From positions 1 through 64,000 of the forward strand of contig FONU01000020.1 in the NCBI GenBank assembly GCA_900112995.1: a stretch of 64,000 bases of DNA, written 5' to 3'. The translations under genes and the position numbers were made by a program. This DNA comes from [Lactobacillus] rogosae (GTDB taxonomy: Bacteria; Bacillota; Clostridia; Lachnospirales; Lachnospiraceae). The notes under the pieces are model-generated. The model searched no databases. It saw nothing but the letters and a program-made list of their open reading frames with translations, and was not told the origin of the DNA. Below, piece by piece: positions 1 to 8,473 of the stretch. Within the stretch, counting starts at the first letter, position 1, and each line of letters starts with the position of its first letter.

Positions 1-1
1 T

Positions 2-547
2 AATTATGAGATATCAAAAACAAGGAAATACAAGAATGATATTGGAAAGATAGAAAACATGGAATACGATAAAATATCCGATTTTTATACATGTAAGAAT
101 AACAGGAAACTTACAGTATCACATATAAGACACAATAAAACTAAAACAGGATATGTGAGTGAAAAAACTATCTACACATGTGAGAATTGCAGCGACTGCC
201 CTTACAAGAGTGACTGCATAAAAGATAATAACTGCAAAACGCCATTAGGAGAAAGAACCAAGGTATTACAAGTTGCAAAAACATTTATAAAACACAGAAA
301 AGAGGATTTGGAACGAATCATATCTGATGAAGGGGTATTGTATCGGATGAACCGGAGCATTCAGGCTGAAGACTCATTTGGAGACATAAAACAGGACATT
401 CAGTTCAGAAGATACCTAAGCAAAGGGACTGCGAATGTACTCGCTGAAAGTACTCTTTTAGCAATTGCAAGAAACATAAATAAACTTCATAATAAGATTC
501 AGAACGGGAAGACAGGAACATATTTATTTCCTTTAAAAAGTGCCTGA
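2..547 (+). CDS. IS1182-family-like transposase, C-terminal part (cut by window start)
   Basis: This is the C-terminal end of a DDE transposase. The frame is open without a stop from base 2, so the ATG at 59 is internal and the gene begins outside the window. A Cys-rich cluster (CENCSDCPYKSDC) followed by a segment with MNRSIQAEDSFGDIKQD and FRRYLSKG resembles the C-terminal domain of IS1182/IS5-like transposases, where the conserved Glu of the DDE triad sits in the xxxEDSFGxxK context. A basic stretch follows, and the protein ends in LFPLKSA. An IS-end-like hairpin lies downstream. The family is recognised by eye; intactness cannot be judged because the 5' part is missing. Confidence 0.8.
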   Translation, partial: NYEISKTRKYKNDIGKIENMEYDKISDFYTCKNNRKLTVSHIRHNKTKTGYVSEKTIYTCENCSDCPYKSDCIKDNNCKTPLGERTKVLQVAKTFIKHRKEDLERIISDEGVLYRMNRSIQAEDSFGDIKQDIQFRRYLSKGTANVLAESTLLAIARNINKLHNKIQNGKTGTYLFPLKSA

Positions 548-666
548 ATTTAGAAATATCAAAATAAAAATTTTTAAAACCTGTATAGGTTTATTAAAGT
601 ACGCCAATTTGGGGCACATCCCATTCATTTTAATAAATAGTAACTTAAAAATCGTATTTTTATAGG

Positions 667-723
667 AAAAAGAGGCTGGTACTTTAACGATTTTCAATCG
701 TTAAAGCGACAGCCCCTTTTTGT
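667..723 (+). terminator. Hairpin at the right end of the IS, terminator-like
   Basis: An 11-bp perfect stem (682-692 with 696-706, loop TTC) is extended outwards by GGCTG/CAGCC and an A-run/T-run pair, ending in TTTTTG. It can act as a terminator for the transposase. Its distal half, read on the minus strand, begins GGGGCTGTCGC, which resembles the terminal inverted repeats of IS1182-type elements, so it may also mark the right end of the element. The left end lies outside the window, so the terminal repeat cannot be confirmed. Confidence 0.55.
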
Positions 724-727
724 TATC

Positions 728-866
728 CGAGAAGTGCGAGGCACTTCTCGAAACCCAACTGCTTCGAAGTTTGGGTTCGATTTCTCAGAGTGCTAAAGCA
801 CTCTTCGGTCGTGTCAGAGCAGAGGTCCACCGGACCTCTTAACACCCGTCTCACGTGACGTACGGG
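728..866. repeat. Array of five consecutive short hairpins
   Basis: The stretch between the IS end and the amidase gene holds five back-to-back inverted repeats. They are 728-737/741-750 (10 bp, perfect), 752-758/771-777 (7 bp), 787-794/797-804 (8 bp, perfect), 821-828/832-839 (8 bp, perfect) and 845-849/862-866 (5 bp, enclosing the palindrome TCACGTGA). Several stems have a GAG-rich arm facing a CTC-rich arm. I see no coding potential. The only other content of the 548-896 gap is the IS-end hairpin. This may be a dispersed intergenic repeat, a structured RNA or part of the mobile element; I cannot name it. Confidence 0.6.
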
Positions 867-896
867 AGGGATTATCAATAAGTCCTAAAACAAAAG

Positions 897-2039
897 TTAG
901 TTCACTACCTCTAATATTCCTTGTGCATCGGCACGGGCCAGGGCATCTAGCTGGGAGTCGGTGCTGAAATGAGTTCTGTAGTCGTTCTCGTTGCTTAGGA
1001 ATGAGTGTTCTATTATAATTGTTGGTATTCCGGCATATGTGCCGTTGTATATAAGTCCATAATAATCTGCTGGTGAACCGTCTGGGTAGAGTTCATTTAC
1101 TGTGTTGGTACGCTGTAATATGCCATTAGTGTATTCTGTGTTCCAGTCATCTGCTATTGGAATTCCTATATTGTTAAGATTGCGGATAATTGCATTGGCA
1201 AGCATATTTTCTTTATCATATATGCTTGCAAATCTTGAATCAGATGGCTGATATCGGCTACAGCTCATTAATACCATACAGCCTCTTGGATTAGTATTAT
1301 CCTGGCTTTTGCTGTTAATATGAACCGATATAACATAATCGGCGTTATTGCCTTTAGCATAGTCTATTCTTCCCCCTATGCTCACATCTGTATCAGAAGT
1401 ACGTGTCATAATGACATTAAGATTATCATTCTGTTCAAGATACCACTGAAGCTTTTTTGCTATTACAAGATTAATATCTTTCTCTTTAATGAGTACACCA
1501 TCATATGTTTCTTTCGTTCCCTCATTACTTCCACCGTGTCCTGCATCTATACATATAGTTGTCTTGTGCTGTGCTTCCTGAATATTTTCCTGTGTATCAT
1601 CATCTTCTGCTCCACCTGATACATAAGAAAATGTGTCATTATATACAGGCTGCTGGCTGTTATCATCTACATTGTTACCATTTTCTGTATAATTATCCGT
1701 ATCATAATCCGAATTATCATTACTTATACTTTCATCACCGCTGTTATTTTCATCTTCAATATCTGCATTATTTTCGTTATCCGTTACAGCAGATGTGTTA
1801 TCGGCTTCGCTGGTGTTCTGGTTCTCATCTGAATTAACAGACAGATCATCTGCATTTACATTCTGCATACTATCTGTATCACTATTATTTACCGCAACAA
1901 CTGCCGTATCTGCTTCATTATTAGAATTATCAGACTTACCGTCTGTCCTTCCGCACGCTGTCAGGCTCAATGTCAATGTACTTACTAATAACGCTGTATT
2001 TATCACTTTTATTATATTCTTTAAATTATTGTTTCTCAT
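897..2039 (-). CDS. Lipoprotein N-acetylmuramoyl-L-alanine amidase (Amidase_3)
   Basis: This enzyme would cleave the bond between N-acetylmuramic acid and L-alanine in peptidoglycan outside the cell. The protein has 380 residues. A lipoprotein signal peptide ends in the lipobox LTAC (about residue 29). It is followed by roughly 120 residues rich in Asn, Asp and Ser, a likely flexible wall-spanning linker. The catalytic domain starts near residue 160 with ICIDAGHGG, then shows ISVHINS (about 238) and IIIEHSFLSNENDY (about 344). Zn ligands of the Amidase_3 family (H, E, H) and the second catalytic Glu are all present. The gene stands alone on the minus strand, divergent from the alcohol dehydrogenase. 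Confidence 0.88.
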   Translation of the reverse strand: MRNNNLKNIIKVINTALLVSTLTLSLTACGRTDGKSDNSNNEADTAVVAVNNSDTDSMQNVNADDLSVNSDENQNTSEADNTSAVTDNENNADIEDENNSGDESISNDNSDYDTDNYTENGNNVDDNSQQPVYNDTFSYVSGGAEDDDTQENIQEAQHKTTICIDAGHGGSNEGTKETYDGVLIKEKDINLVIAKKLQWYLEQNDNLNVIMTRTSDTDVSIGGRIDYAKGNNADYVISVHINSKSQDNTNPRGCMVLMSCSRYQPSDSRFASIYDKENMLANAIIRNLNNIGIPIADDWNTEYTNGILQRTNTVNELYPDGSPADYYGLIYNGTYAGIPTIIIEHSFLSNENDYRTHFSTDSQLDALARADAQGILEVVN

Positions 2040-2182
2040 TTTACTCCATTCCTATGTATTTAATGTGTATATGATATACCTTTCATTTAATAATATCTAT
2101 ACCTCAATTTTATTTTTAAATTTACTTTTCAATTTTGTTTCAAATTTCATTTCTATATTTTATAGTGTTCTGATAATGTATT

Positions 2183-2220
2183 TTCAATAATATAATTTCA
2201 ATAATATAATTTCAATAATA
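2183..2220. repeat. 14-bp tandem repeat, about 2.7 copies
   Basis: The unit TTCAATAATATAAT is repeated head to tail in the AT-rich region between the divergent amidase and alcohol dehydrogenase genes. No gene overlaps it. Polymerase slippage could change the copy number, and thus the spacing between the two divergent promoters. Apart from this repeat and a candidate promoter, I see nothing else in 2040-2421. Confidence 0.7.
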
Positions 2221-2354
2221 AAATATACCATTTTACATATCTTTTCACACACATATTATTAATATATCCCCTGTTTATGTGCCCTCATTTGTATACATAT
2301 TCACACATTTGTTGCGTCATTTTGCATTAATTTTAATATTTTTTAGTTTTTTAC

Positions 2355-2382
2355 TTGTATATTATTCACAAAGTGTTAAAAT
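2355..2382 (+). promoter_or_regulatory. Candidate sigma-A promoter of the alcohol dehydrogenase
   Basis: TTGTAT (2355-2360) and TAAAAT (2377-2382) are separated by 16 bp and lie about 40 bp upstream of the start codon. This is a reasonable match to the vegetative -35/-10 consensus, but the region is very AT-rich, so chance matches are likely. Confidence 0.4.
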
Positions 2383-2421
2383 ATAAACATAAATTCAACG
2401 TGAATGGAGGTAAATATTATT

Positions 2422-3570
2422 ATGGCACAGAGATTTATTCTTAACGGTACATCTTACCACGGAAAGGGAGCTATCAAGGAGATAGCTACAGAGGCTATTT
2501 CAAGGGGATTTAAGAAAGCATTTGTATGCTCTGACCCTGACCTTATCAAATTTGGTGTAACTAAGAAAGTTCTTGATGTATTAGACGAGAACGGACTGGC
2601 TTATGAGGTTTATTCAGACATCAAGCCTAATCCAACAGTAGAGAATGTTAAGACAGGTGTACAGGCATTTAAAGATGCTGGTACAGATTATCTTATCGCA
2701 ATCGGCGGTGGTTCTTCAATGGATACAGCCAAGGCTATTGGTATTATTATTAACAACCCTGAATTCAGTGATGTTATAAGCCTTGAAGGTGTTGCTCCTA
2801 CTAAGAAACCTGCCGTTCCTATTATTGCAGTTCCAACTACTGCTGGTACAGCCGCAGAAGTTACTATCAACTACGTTATCACAGATACAAGCAAGAACCG
2901 TAAAATGGTATGCGTTGACCCACACGATATCCCTGTCGTAGCTGTTGTTGACCCTGATATGATGTCTAGTATGCCTAAGGGGCTTACAGCCGCAACTGGT
3001 ATGGATGCTTTAACACACGCTATTGAAGGTTACATAACTGCTGGTGCCTGGGAATTATCTGATATGTTCCATCTTAAAGCTATTGAAATCATTTCTAAGA
3101 GCCTTAGAGGTGCTGTTGAGAACACACCTGAGGGACGTGAAGGTATGGCACTTGGACAGTATATAGCAGGTATGGGCTTCTCTAATGTAGGTCTTGGTAT
3201 TGTCCATTCCATGGCTCACCCACTTGGTGCCCTCTATGATACACCACACGGTGTTGCTAACGCTATTATCCTTCCAACAGTTATGGAATACAATGCTCCA
3301 GCAACCGGTGAGAAATATCGTGACATTGCCAAAGCTATGGGTGTCAAAGGCACAGATGATATGACACAGGAAGAATACAGAAAAGCTGCTGTAGATGCTG
3401 TAAGAAAGTTATCACAGGACGTAGGTATCCCAGCTAACTTAAAGGATATTGTCAAGGAAGAAGATATTCCATTCCTTGCACAGTCAGCTTATGATGATGC
3501 ATGCAGACCTGGTAATCCAAGAGAAACAAGTGTTGAAGAGATAACAGAGCTTTACAAGAGCCTTATTTAA
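2422..3570 (+). CDS. Iron-containing alcohol dehydrogenase
   Basis: A group III (Fe-dependent) alcohol dehydrogenase of 382 residues that would interconvert alcohols and aldehydes with NAD(P)H, probably to dispose of fermentation electrons. Visible motifs are the nucleotide-binding AIGGGSSMDTAKAI, PTTAGTAAEVT, and the metal-binding segments MDALTHAIEGY and HSMAHPLGALYDTPHG, which carry the Asp and His ligands. The ATG at 2404 overlaps the ribosome binding site GGAGG (2406-2410), so the start is placed at 2422. Length matches FucO/DhaT-like enzymes. The exact substrate (ethanol, butanol, lactaldehyde or 1,3-propanediol) cannot be read from the sequence. Confidence 0.9.
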   Translation: MAQRFILNGTSYHGKGAIKEIATEAISRGFKKAFVCSDPDLIKFGVTKKVLDVLDENGLAYEVYSDIKPNPTVENVKTGVQAFKDAGTDYLIAIGGGSSMDTAKAIGIIINNPEFSDVISLEGVAPTKKPAVPIIAVPTTAGTAAEVTINYVITDTSKNRKMVCVDPHDIPVVAVVDPDMMSSMPKGLTAATGMDALTHAIEGYITAGAWELSDMFHLKAIEIISKSLRGAVENTPEGREGMALGQYIAGMGFSNVGLGIVHSMAHPLGALYDTPHGVANAIILPTVMEYNAPATGEKYRDIAKAMGVKGTDDMTQEEYRKAAVDAVRKLSQDVGIPANLKDIVKEEDIPFLAQSAYDDACRPGNPRETSVEEITELYKSLI

Positions 3571-3615
3571 CAGACAACTACTTAAATTATTGTTTATCAT
3601 ATTTTACACCTCTAA

Positions 3616-3648
3616 AAAAGAACCCCGCTATACCGGCAGGGTTCTTTT
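3616..3648. terminator. Bidirectional terminator between adh and pepF
   Basis: A 10-bp stem (AAAAGAACCC with GGGTTCTTTT) has an A-run before it and a T-run after it. It lies between two converging genes and can stop transcription from both sides. Confidence 0.8.
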
Positions 3649-3711
3649 ACTATTTACTATTTTAGTGTTATATAACAAAACATAGGTTATATGACAAAAC
3701 GCATTAACAGC

Positions 3712-5499
3712 TTAATCCCACTCATCAAGCAGTCCATTAAATACATTTAATGCAGACTGTACAACTTCACGTTTTTCCATATCTATTCGGCATAGCTTAA
3801 GCAGGTCAATAGGGTGAAGACTGCTGCCGCCTGAAAGGAACTTTTTATAGCCCTCTTTAACAGCTTTATCTCCCTTTAATATTCCAGCCGCTATCGCAAT
3901 AGCAGCAGAATATCCTGTTGCATACTGGTATACATAAAATGGAGTATAAAAATGTGGTATTCTCGCCCACTCGTATGCTATCTCATCATCAATAACACAC
4001 TCACTTCCAAAATACTTTTCATTAAGCTTTCTGTATACATCACACAGGTTATCAGCAGTAAGGACATTGCCTTCTTCGACCATTTTATGGGCTGTCATCT
4101 CGAATTCAGCAAACATCGTCTGTCTGAACAATGTACCCTTAAACTGCTCAAAATAATGGTTAAGAAGATACTTTCTTCTCTTATTATCTTTATCATTCTT
4201 ACAGCTTTCCAACAGATAATTCATAAGAAGTGCTTCGTTACAGGTTGAGGCAACTTCTGCAACGAATATCTTGTAACCGGCATATATATATGGCTGGTTG
4301 GAATTAGAATAATATGTGTGCATTGCGTGACCCATCTCGTGAATAATTGTAAACACATCATCTAATGTTCCTGAGAAATTAAGGAATACATAAGGGTGAG
4401 TTCCATATGCTCCCCATGAGAATGCTCCCGTTCTCTTTCCTTTATTCTCATATACATCAACCCAGCCTGTTTCAAAGCCTTCTTTAACCTTAGCAACATA
4501 CTCTTCGCCCATAGGTGCTAAAGCTTCAAGAACCATCTGTCTGGCTTCATCATAGGTAACCTTCCACTCATAGTCCGCTACCATCGGAGCATATATATCA
4601 TAAAAATGAAGCTCATCAACCCCTAAAGCTTTCTTTCTTATATCAACATACCTGTGCATAAGATTAAGATTGTCATCTACAGTATTAATGAGATTCTTGT
4701 ATACATCTACAGGAATAAATGAATCAGACAGATACATATGTAATGTTGATTCATATTTTCTTGCTTCAGCCTTAAATACTGCCTGTTTTACGTTGCCATA
4801 AAAGCAGGCTGCAAGCGTATTGATGTACTGCTTATATTCCTTATAAAGACACTCAAAGGCTTCTTTTCTTACACTTCTTTGCTGGCTCTGCATATATTTT
4901 ACATATGTTCCATTAGTCAGCTCAACCTTATTCCCAGATTCATCAATTATACTGCCAAAATGGACATCTGCATTGTTAAACTTAGAAAATATCTCATTAG
5001 GAACAGACATTACCTGCGATGCTTTTGCAAGAAGAACTTCTTCCTTCTCAGACAGCGAATGTTCTTTCTGGCTTAACATATCGTCAATCATATGCTTATA
5101 CAACTTAAGCCTGTCATCTTTTAAATATTCATAGAGAACATTTTCATCCATACTTAATATTGCAGGCTCAACAAATGCGTACTTCTCAGCACATTTAGCT
5201 GCTGCCGTCTGTGCCCTGCCTGACATATCCTGATACACCGAATTAGCTGTATCCTCATAATATCTCATATATGCGTATACATATAATCTCTCAACAAGAT
5301 AATCAGTATCATTCAATTCCTTTAATACATTATAAAGATTATCAGCCGACTCAGTTAAAACAAACTGATATTCACAAGGCTCGCCTGCCTGTTTAATAAG
5401 CTTCTGGTAATCTTCTTCCCACGCATTATCTGATGAGTAGATGTCATTAACTGCCCATTTGAACTCATTATCAATCTCACTTCTTAAAGGTGCTGCCAT
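3712..5499 (-). CDS. pepF: Oligoendopeptidase F (M3 family metallopeptidase)
   Basis: A cytoplasmic zinc endopeptidase of 595 residues that degrades short peptides. The HEMGH zinc motif lies near residue 385 (TIIHEMGHAMHTYYS), followed by the family's Glu-containing segment EVASTCNEALL. No signal peptide is seen. The start is set at ATG 5499, preceded by GGAGG at 7 bp. The longer frame, starting at 5562, would begin inside degV. The start codon overlaps the degV stop by one base (TAATG), so the two genes are probably translationally coupled. Size and motifs fit PepF. Confidence 0.93.
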   Translation of the reverse strand: MAAPLRSEIDNEFKWAVNDIYSSDNAWEEDYQKLIKQAGEPCEYQFVLTESADNLYNVLKELNDTDYLVERLYVYAYMRYYEDTANSVYQDMSGRAQTAAAKCAEKYAFVEPAILSMDENVLYEYLKDDRLKLYKHMIDDMLSQKEHSLSEKEEVLLAKASQVMSVPNEIFSKFNNADVHFGSIIDESGNKVELTNGTYVKYMQSQQRSVRKEAFECLYKEYKQYINTLAACFYGNVKQAVFKAEARKYESTLHMYLSDSFIPVDVYKNLINTVDDNLNLMHRYVDIRKKALGVDELHFYDIYAPMVADYEWKVTYDEARQMVLEALAPMGEEYVAKVKEGFETGWVDVYENKGKRTGAFSWGAYGTHPYVFLNFSGTLDDVFTIIHEMGHAMHTYYSNSNQPYIYAGYKIFVAEVASTCNEALLMNYLLESCKNDKDNKRRKYLLNHYFEQFKGTLFRQTMFAEFEMTAHKMVEEGNVLTADNLCDVYRKLNEKYFGSECVIDDEIAYEWARIPHFYTPFYVYQYATGYSAAIAIAAGILKGDKAVKEGYKKFLSGGSSLHPIDLLKLCRIDMEKREVVQSALNVFNGLLDEWD

Positions 5500-6374
5500 T
5501 ATTCTGCCTCCGGTACATAAGCTGACACTGCTATTGCCAATGAACCATATCCTATATGGCACGCAACACTGAGTGACAATGGATCCATATGGAAATCATA
5601 CTGAGGAAATGCTTCTTTTACAGCCTCAGCCCATTCCCTGGCTTCTTCTTCATTACCAGTATATGCAACTTCCATATGAAGCTTTCCTTGTTGTGCATAA
5701 TCTTTAAATCTGTTATCACAGTCATCCTTCATAGCCTTAAGCATAATCTTCTTGGCTGATGACTTTCCTCTTGCCTTGGCAAATGCATCAAGCTTCTCAC
5801 CCTGTATCTGTAATACAGGATTGAGCTTTAACATAGTTCCAATAGCTGCCGCCGCAGGTGTTATTCTTCCACCCTTCTTAAGATACTTAAGTGTTTCAAG
5901 AGTTATATATATGCTTGAGTCCATTTTGTGAGCTTCAAGTATATCCTTAATCTCCTCGGCATTCTTACCCTTATCTGCCAGAGCCTTTGCATCCATAACT
6001 GACTGGCGCATAGTAACTGATATACGCTGGTTATTAACAACCTGCACCTTTCCATCATAATCACCTGCAACCATAGTTGCTGTCTGGCAGGTACCACTAA
6101 GACCGCTTGACATAGGTATAAATACAACCTCATCATTGTCCTTTAACAATTCATCAAAATAGTCCTGTAATGTTCCTATTGATGGCTGTGATGTAGATAT
6201 ATCTGCATCATTTTTAAGCTTTTCATAGAATTCTTCCTGTGTAAGATTAATATCTTCAAGGTATTCCACTCCATCAATAAAAAAAGGCATAGGTATAACT
6301 GTAACACCCATATCCTTAGACTGTGCCTGTGTAATACCGCTATTGCTGTCTGTTAATATTGCTACTTTACTCAT
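5499..6374 (-). CDS. DegV family fatty-acid-binding protein (FakB-like)
   Basis: A 291-residue DegV protein. Family members bind a fatty acid and, as FakB, present it to the kinase FakA for phosphorylation and entry into phospholipid synthesis. The N-terminus VAILTDSNSGIT, the DISTSQPS segment and the SSGLSGTCQTA segment are typical, as is the ligand-pocket region KYLKKGGRI. A ribosome binding site (AGGAAGG) precedes the ATG. It is the first gene of a two-gene unit with pepF. No fakA is visible in this window. Confidence 0.9.
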   Translation of the reverse strand: MSKVAILTDSNSGITQAQSKDMGVTVIPMPFFIDGVEYLEDINLTQEEFYEKLKNDADISTSQPSIGTLQDYFDELLKDNDEVVFIPMSSGLSGTCQTATMVAGDYDGKVQVVNNQRISVTMRQSVMDAKALADKGKNAEEIKDILEAHKMDSSIYITLETLKYLKKGGRITPAAAAIGTMLKLNPVLQIQGEKLDAFAKARGKSSAKKIMLKAMKDDCDNRFKDYAQQGKLHMEVAYTGNEEEAREWAEAVKEAFPQYDFHMDPLSLSVACHIGYGSLAIAVSAYVPEAE

Positions 6375-6569
6375 AATATGACCTTCCTATTATTTACTGT
6401 AATTGCTACCAATCATCACTAATATATATAGCAATTACTCTCTATCTACCCGTAGTATAAAAATGATTATCAACTCTTATTGTACATTATCTTTTAGTTT
6501 GCTACAATGATTTTTACATAAAATTTGCAACAGATTACCAATTTTACTTAAATCAGGGGGATTTAATAT

Positions 6570-7499
6570 ATGAACGCACACGCCAATACTACTTCATTCG
6601 CCAATACTACTTCATTCGCCAATACAGATATTATTATAGAAAATGTCTTCTCTTATGATGATGTTTTAAAGCTTTCCGAATTATGCAATTATGAACCATT
6701 CTGTGATGAACCTGAGGCTGAAGACTTAATACAACTTGCGGCTTTTACAAAGGATACCCACTGCCTTGTCGGGTTTATTTCGTGTTTAAACCCTATTATT
6801 AACTGCAACACTGATGACTCCGATGACATAGACACTCACAATAATTCAGATACTATTAAACCGAGTATATATGATGATATGGTAATTGAATTTACCGCTA
6901 TGACTGCCCCTGACTACAGGCAGCAGCACATTTTCACAGCAATGTTTTATGCACTTATGTGCACCGTTAATGCTTTAATATCAGACAGCAACATAAAATA
7001 CATCACCGCCATTGACGATAAAACCGCGAACAGCATTATCAGCCACAAGCATAATCCTGCTTGTAATATTTCCGGCAATATCAATATAGCATATGCCTGC
7101 AGCGAATATCTTATGGAACTTTCAATTAAACATATAACTAATAACTTTTCCACTGTCCTTCCGGACACTATTGAGTTATTAAAATATGATGATGAATATC
7201 AGCTTTTATCAAGTGCCTCTGATGAGCTTATATCATCAATATCATTTGAACATTTTAACACACATATATGTATACACGATGTATGGACTGACCCTGATAT
7301 GCGCAGATGTGGCTATGCCAGATTATTATTAACAGAGCTTATTCAGGATTGGAAAAATGACAGCTTAAACAACAGCCACGATAATACTATAATTCCTCTT
7401 ATACTTCACGTTTCAGGCAGTAATATGCCCGCTGTCAGGCTTTATAAGTCAAGCGGATTTGTTGTAAGGGAAGAACTAAAGTATTATAACGTAAAATAA
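6570..7499 (+). CDS. GNAT family N-acetyltransferase
   Basis: A 309-residue protein. The C-terminal 90 residues show a GNAT acetyl-CoA-binding core: VWTDPDMRRCGYARLLL carries the R-x-x-G-x-A loop, and LHVSGSNMPAVRLYKSSGF is the usual motif B. The N-terminal 200 residues look like a second, degenerate GNAT-like fold, with FTAMTAPDYRQQHIFTAMF near residue 110. The substrate is unknown. An AGGGGGA ribosome binding site precedes the ATG. The N-terminus contains an in-frame short repeat (see 6581-6625). It converges with dapB and is isolated, so context gives no functional clue. Confidence 0.75.
   Translation: MNAHANTTSFANTTSFANTDIIIENVFSYDDVLKLSELCNYEPFCDEPEAEDLIQLAAFTKDTHCLVGFISCLNPIINCNTDDSDDIDTHNNSDTIKPSIYDDMVIEFTAMTAPDYRQQHIFTAMFYALMCTVNALISDSNIKYITAIDDKTANSIISHKHNPACNISGNINIAYACSEYLMELSIKHITNNFSTVLPDTIELLKYDDEYQLLSSASDELISSISFEHFNTHICIHDVWTDPDMRRCGYARLLLTELIQDWKNDSLNNSHDNTIIPLILHVSGSNMPAVRLYKSSGFVVREELKYYNVK
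6581..6625 (+). repeat. In-frame 18-bp tandem repeat (2.5 copies) at the GNAT N-terminus
   Basis: The unit CGCCAATACTACTTCATT occurs at 6581-6598 and 6599-6616, with a partial third copy at 6617-6625. It is translated as repeated ANTTSF. A change of one copy keeps the frame, so length variants between strains are likely. Confidence 0.85.
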
Positions 7500-7511
7500 G
7501 TCCTACAAGCA

Positions 7512-7586
7512 AAAGGTGTGGATAATGTAACTAACAATTCAGGCTTTAACCCTGAATACTGCGGTTGTTACATTATCCACACCTTT
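7512..7586. terminator. Long compound hairpin between converging genes
   Basis: A perfect 20-bp stem (7512-7531 with 7567-7586) encloses a second hairpin (7537-7543 with 7551-7557). T-rich flanks are present on both sides (AAAAGG in front, CCTTTAATAATTT behind). It lies between the GNAT gene and dapB and most likely acts as a bidirectional terminator. The stem is longer than needed for that role. Confidence 0.75.
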
Positions 7587-7623
7587 AATAATTTAATCTG
7601 TTCTCTTCGTGCTATCCCATTTA

Positions 7624-8385
7624 TTATCTTGCTGCTATAACATCAGACATATCATACATTCCTGCACTCTTACCTGCAAGGAACTTAGCTGCTTCTATAG
7701 CACCCTTTGCAAATACTGACTTAGAATATGCTGTGTGTGTGAATTCAATAACTTCATCTTCACCAGCGAATATTACATCATGTACTCCTACTATTGTTCC
7801 ACCACGCACTGCGCTGATACCGATTTCTTTAGGATCTCTCTTTACTCTTTCCTGACTTCTGTCATATTTATAGTAATAATCATCACCAAGAACTTCCTTG
7901 ATTGAATCTGCTAATGCAAGTGCTGTTCCACTTGGAGCATCTACCTTCTTGTTATGATGTCTTTCTACTATCTCAACATCGAAGCCTGCTGGTGCAAGAA
8001 TCTTAGTTGCATCCTGTAAAAGCTTCATAAGCATATTAATGCCAAGTGACATATTAGCAGACTTAAGCACTGCAACTTTGCAGGCTGTCTTTCTTACGTG
8101 TTCAATCTGCTCATCTGTAAGTCCTGTTGTACATACTACAACCGGAATCTGCTTCTTTTCACAATAATCAAGAAGTGCATCCTCTGCCTTTGCTGCTGCA
8201 AAGTCTATTATAACATCTGCTTCTACATCACAGTCATTAACTGATGCAAATACAGGATAATCATTATGTCCATCGTCAAATGGATCAATTCCTGCTACTA
8301 TCTTACATTCATCATCTTTGCTTACAAGGTCTGTAATAACTCTTCCCATATGTCCATTACAGCCATGCATAATAATTCTTGTCAT
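7624..8385 (-). CDS. dapB: 4-hydroxy-tetrahydrodipicolinate reductase
   Basis: Second enzyme of the dap branch. It reduces the DapA product with NAD(P)H on the route to diaminopimelate, lysine and, in spores, dipicolinate. The 253-residue protein has the Rossmann motif GCNGHMGR at the N-terminus and the catalytic/substrate segment ERHHNKKVDAPSGTA. ATGs at 8400 and 8391 are in, or too close to, the GGAGG ribosome binding site; ATG 8385 has 8-bp spacing and is chosen. It lies 88 bp downstream of dapA and is probably in the same lysine-riboswitch-controlled transcript. Confidence 0.95.
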   Translation of the reverse strand: MTRIIMHGCNGHMGRVITDLVSKDDECKIVAGIDPFDDGHNDYPVFASVNDCDVEADVIIDFAAAKAEDALLDYCEKKQIPVVVCTTGLTDEQIEHVRKTACKVAVLKSANMSLGINMLMKLLQDATKILAPAGFDVEIVERHHNKKVDAPSGTALALADSIKEVLGDDYYYKYDRSQERVKRDPKEIGISAVRGGTIVGVHDVIFAGEDEVIEFTHTAYSKSVFAKGAIEAAKFLAGKSAGMYDMSDVIAAR

Positions 8386-8473
8386 TATCATAGCCTCCAT
8401 ACATTATTTTCTTTATTATTTCAATGTTTATGTTCGCACACTTCTTTTATCTGTCAAATTATAGATTCTTACA

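Noticed and set aside
2404-2421. Upstream ATG as start of the iron alcohol dehydrogenase
   Set aside because: This ATG overlaps the GGAGG ribosome binding site of the ATG at 2422, which gives the normal family length.
6468-6480. Possible Fur box near degV
   Set aside because: Only half of the palindromic consensus is present, and neither neighbouring gene is iron-related.
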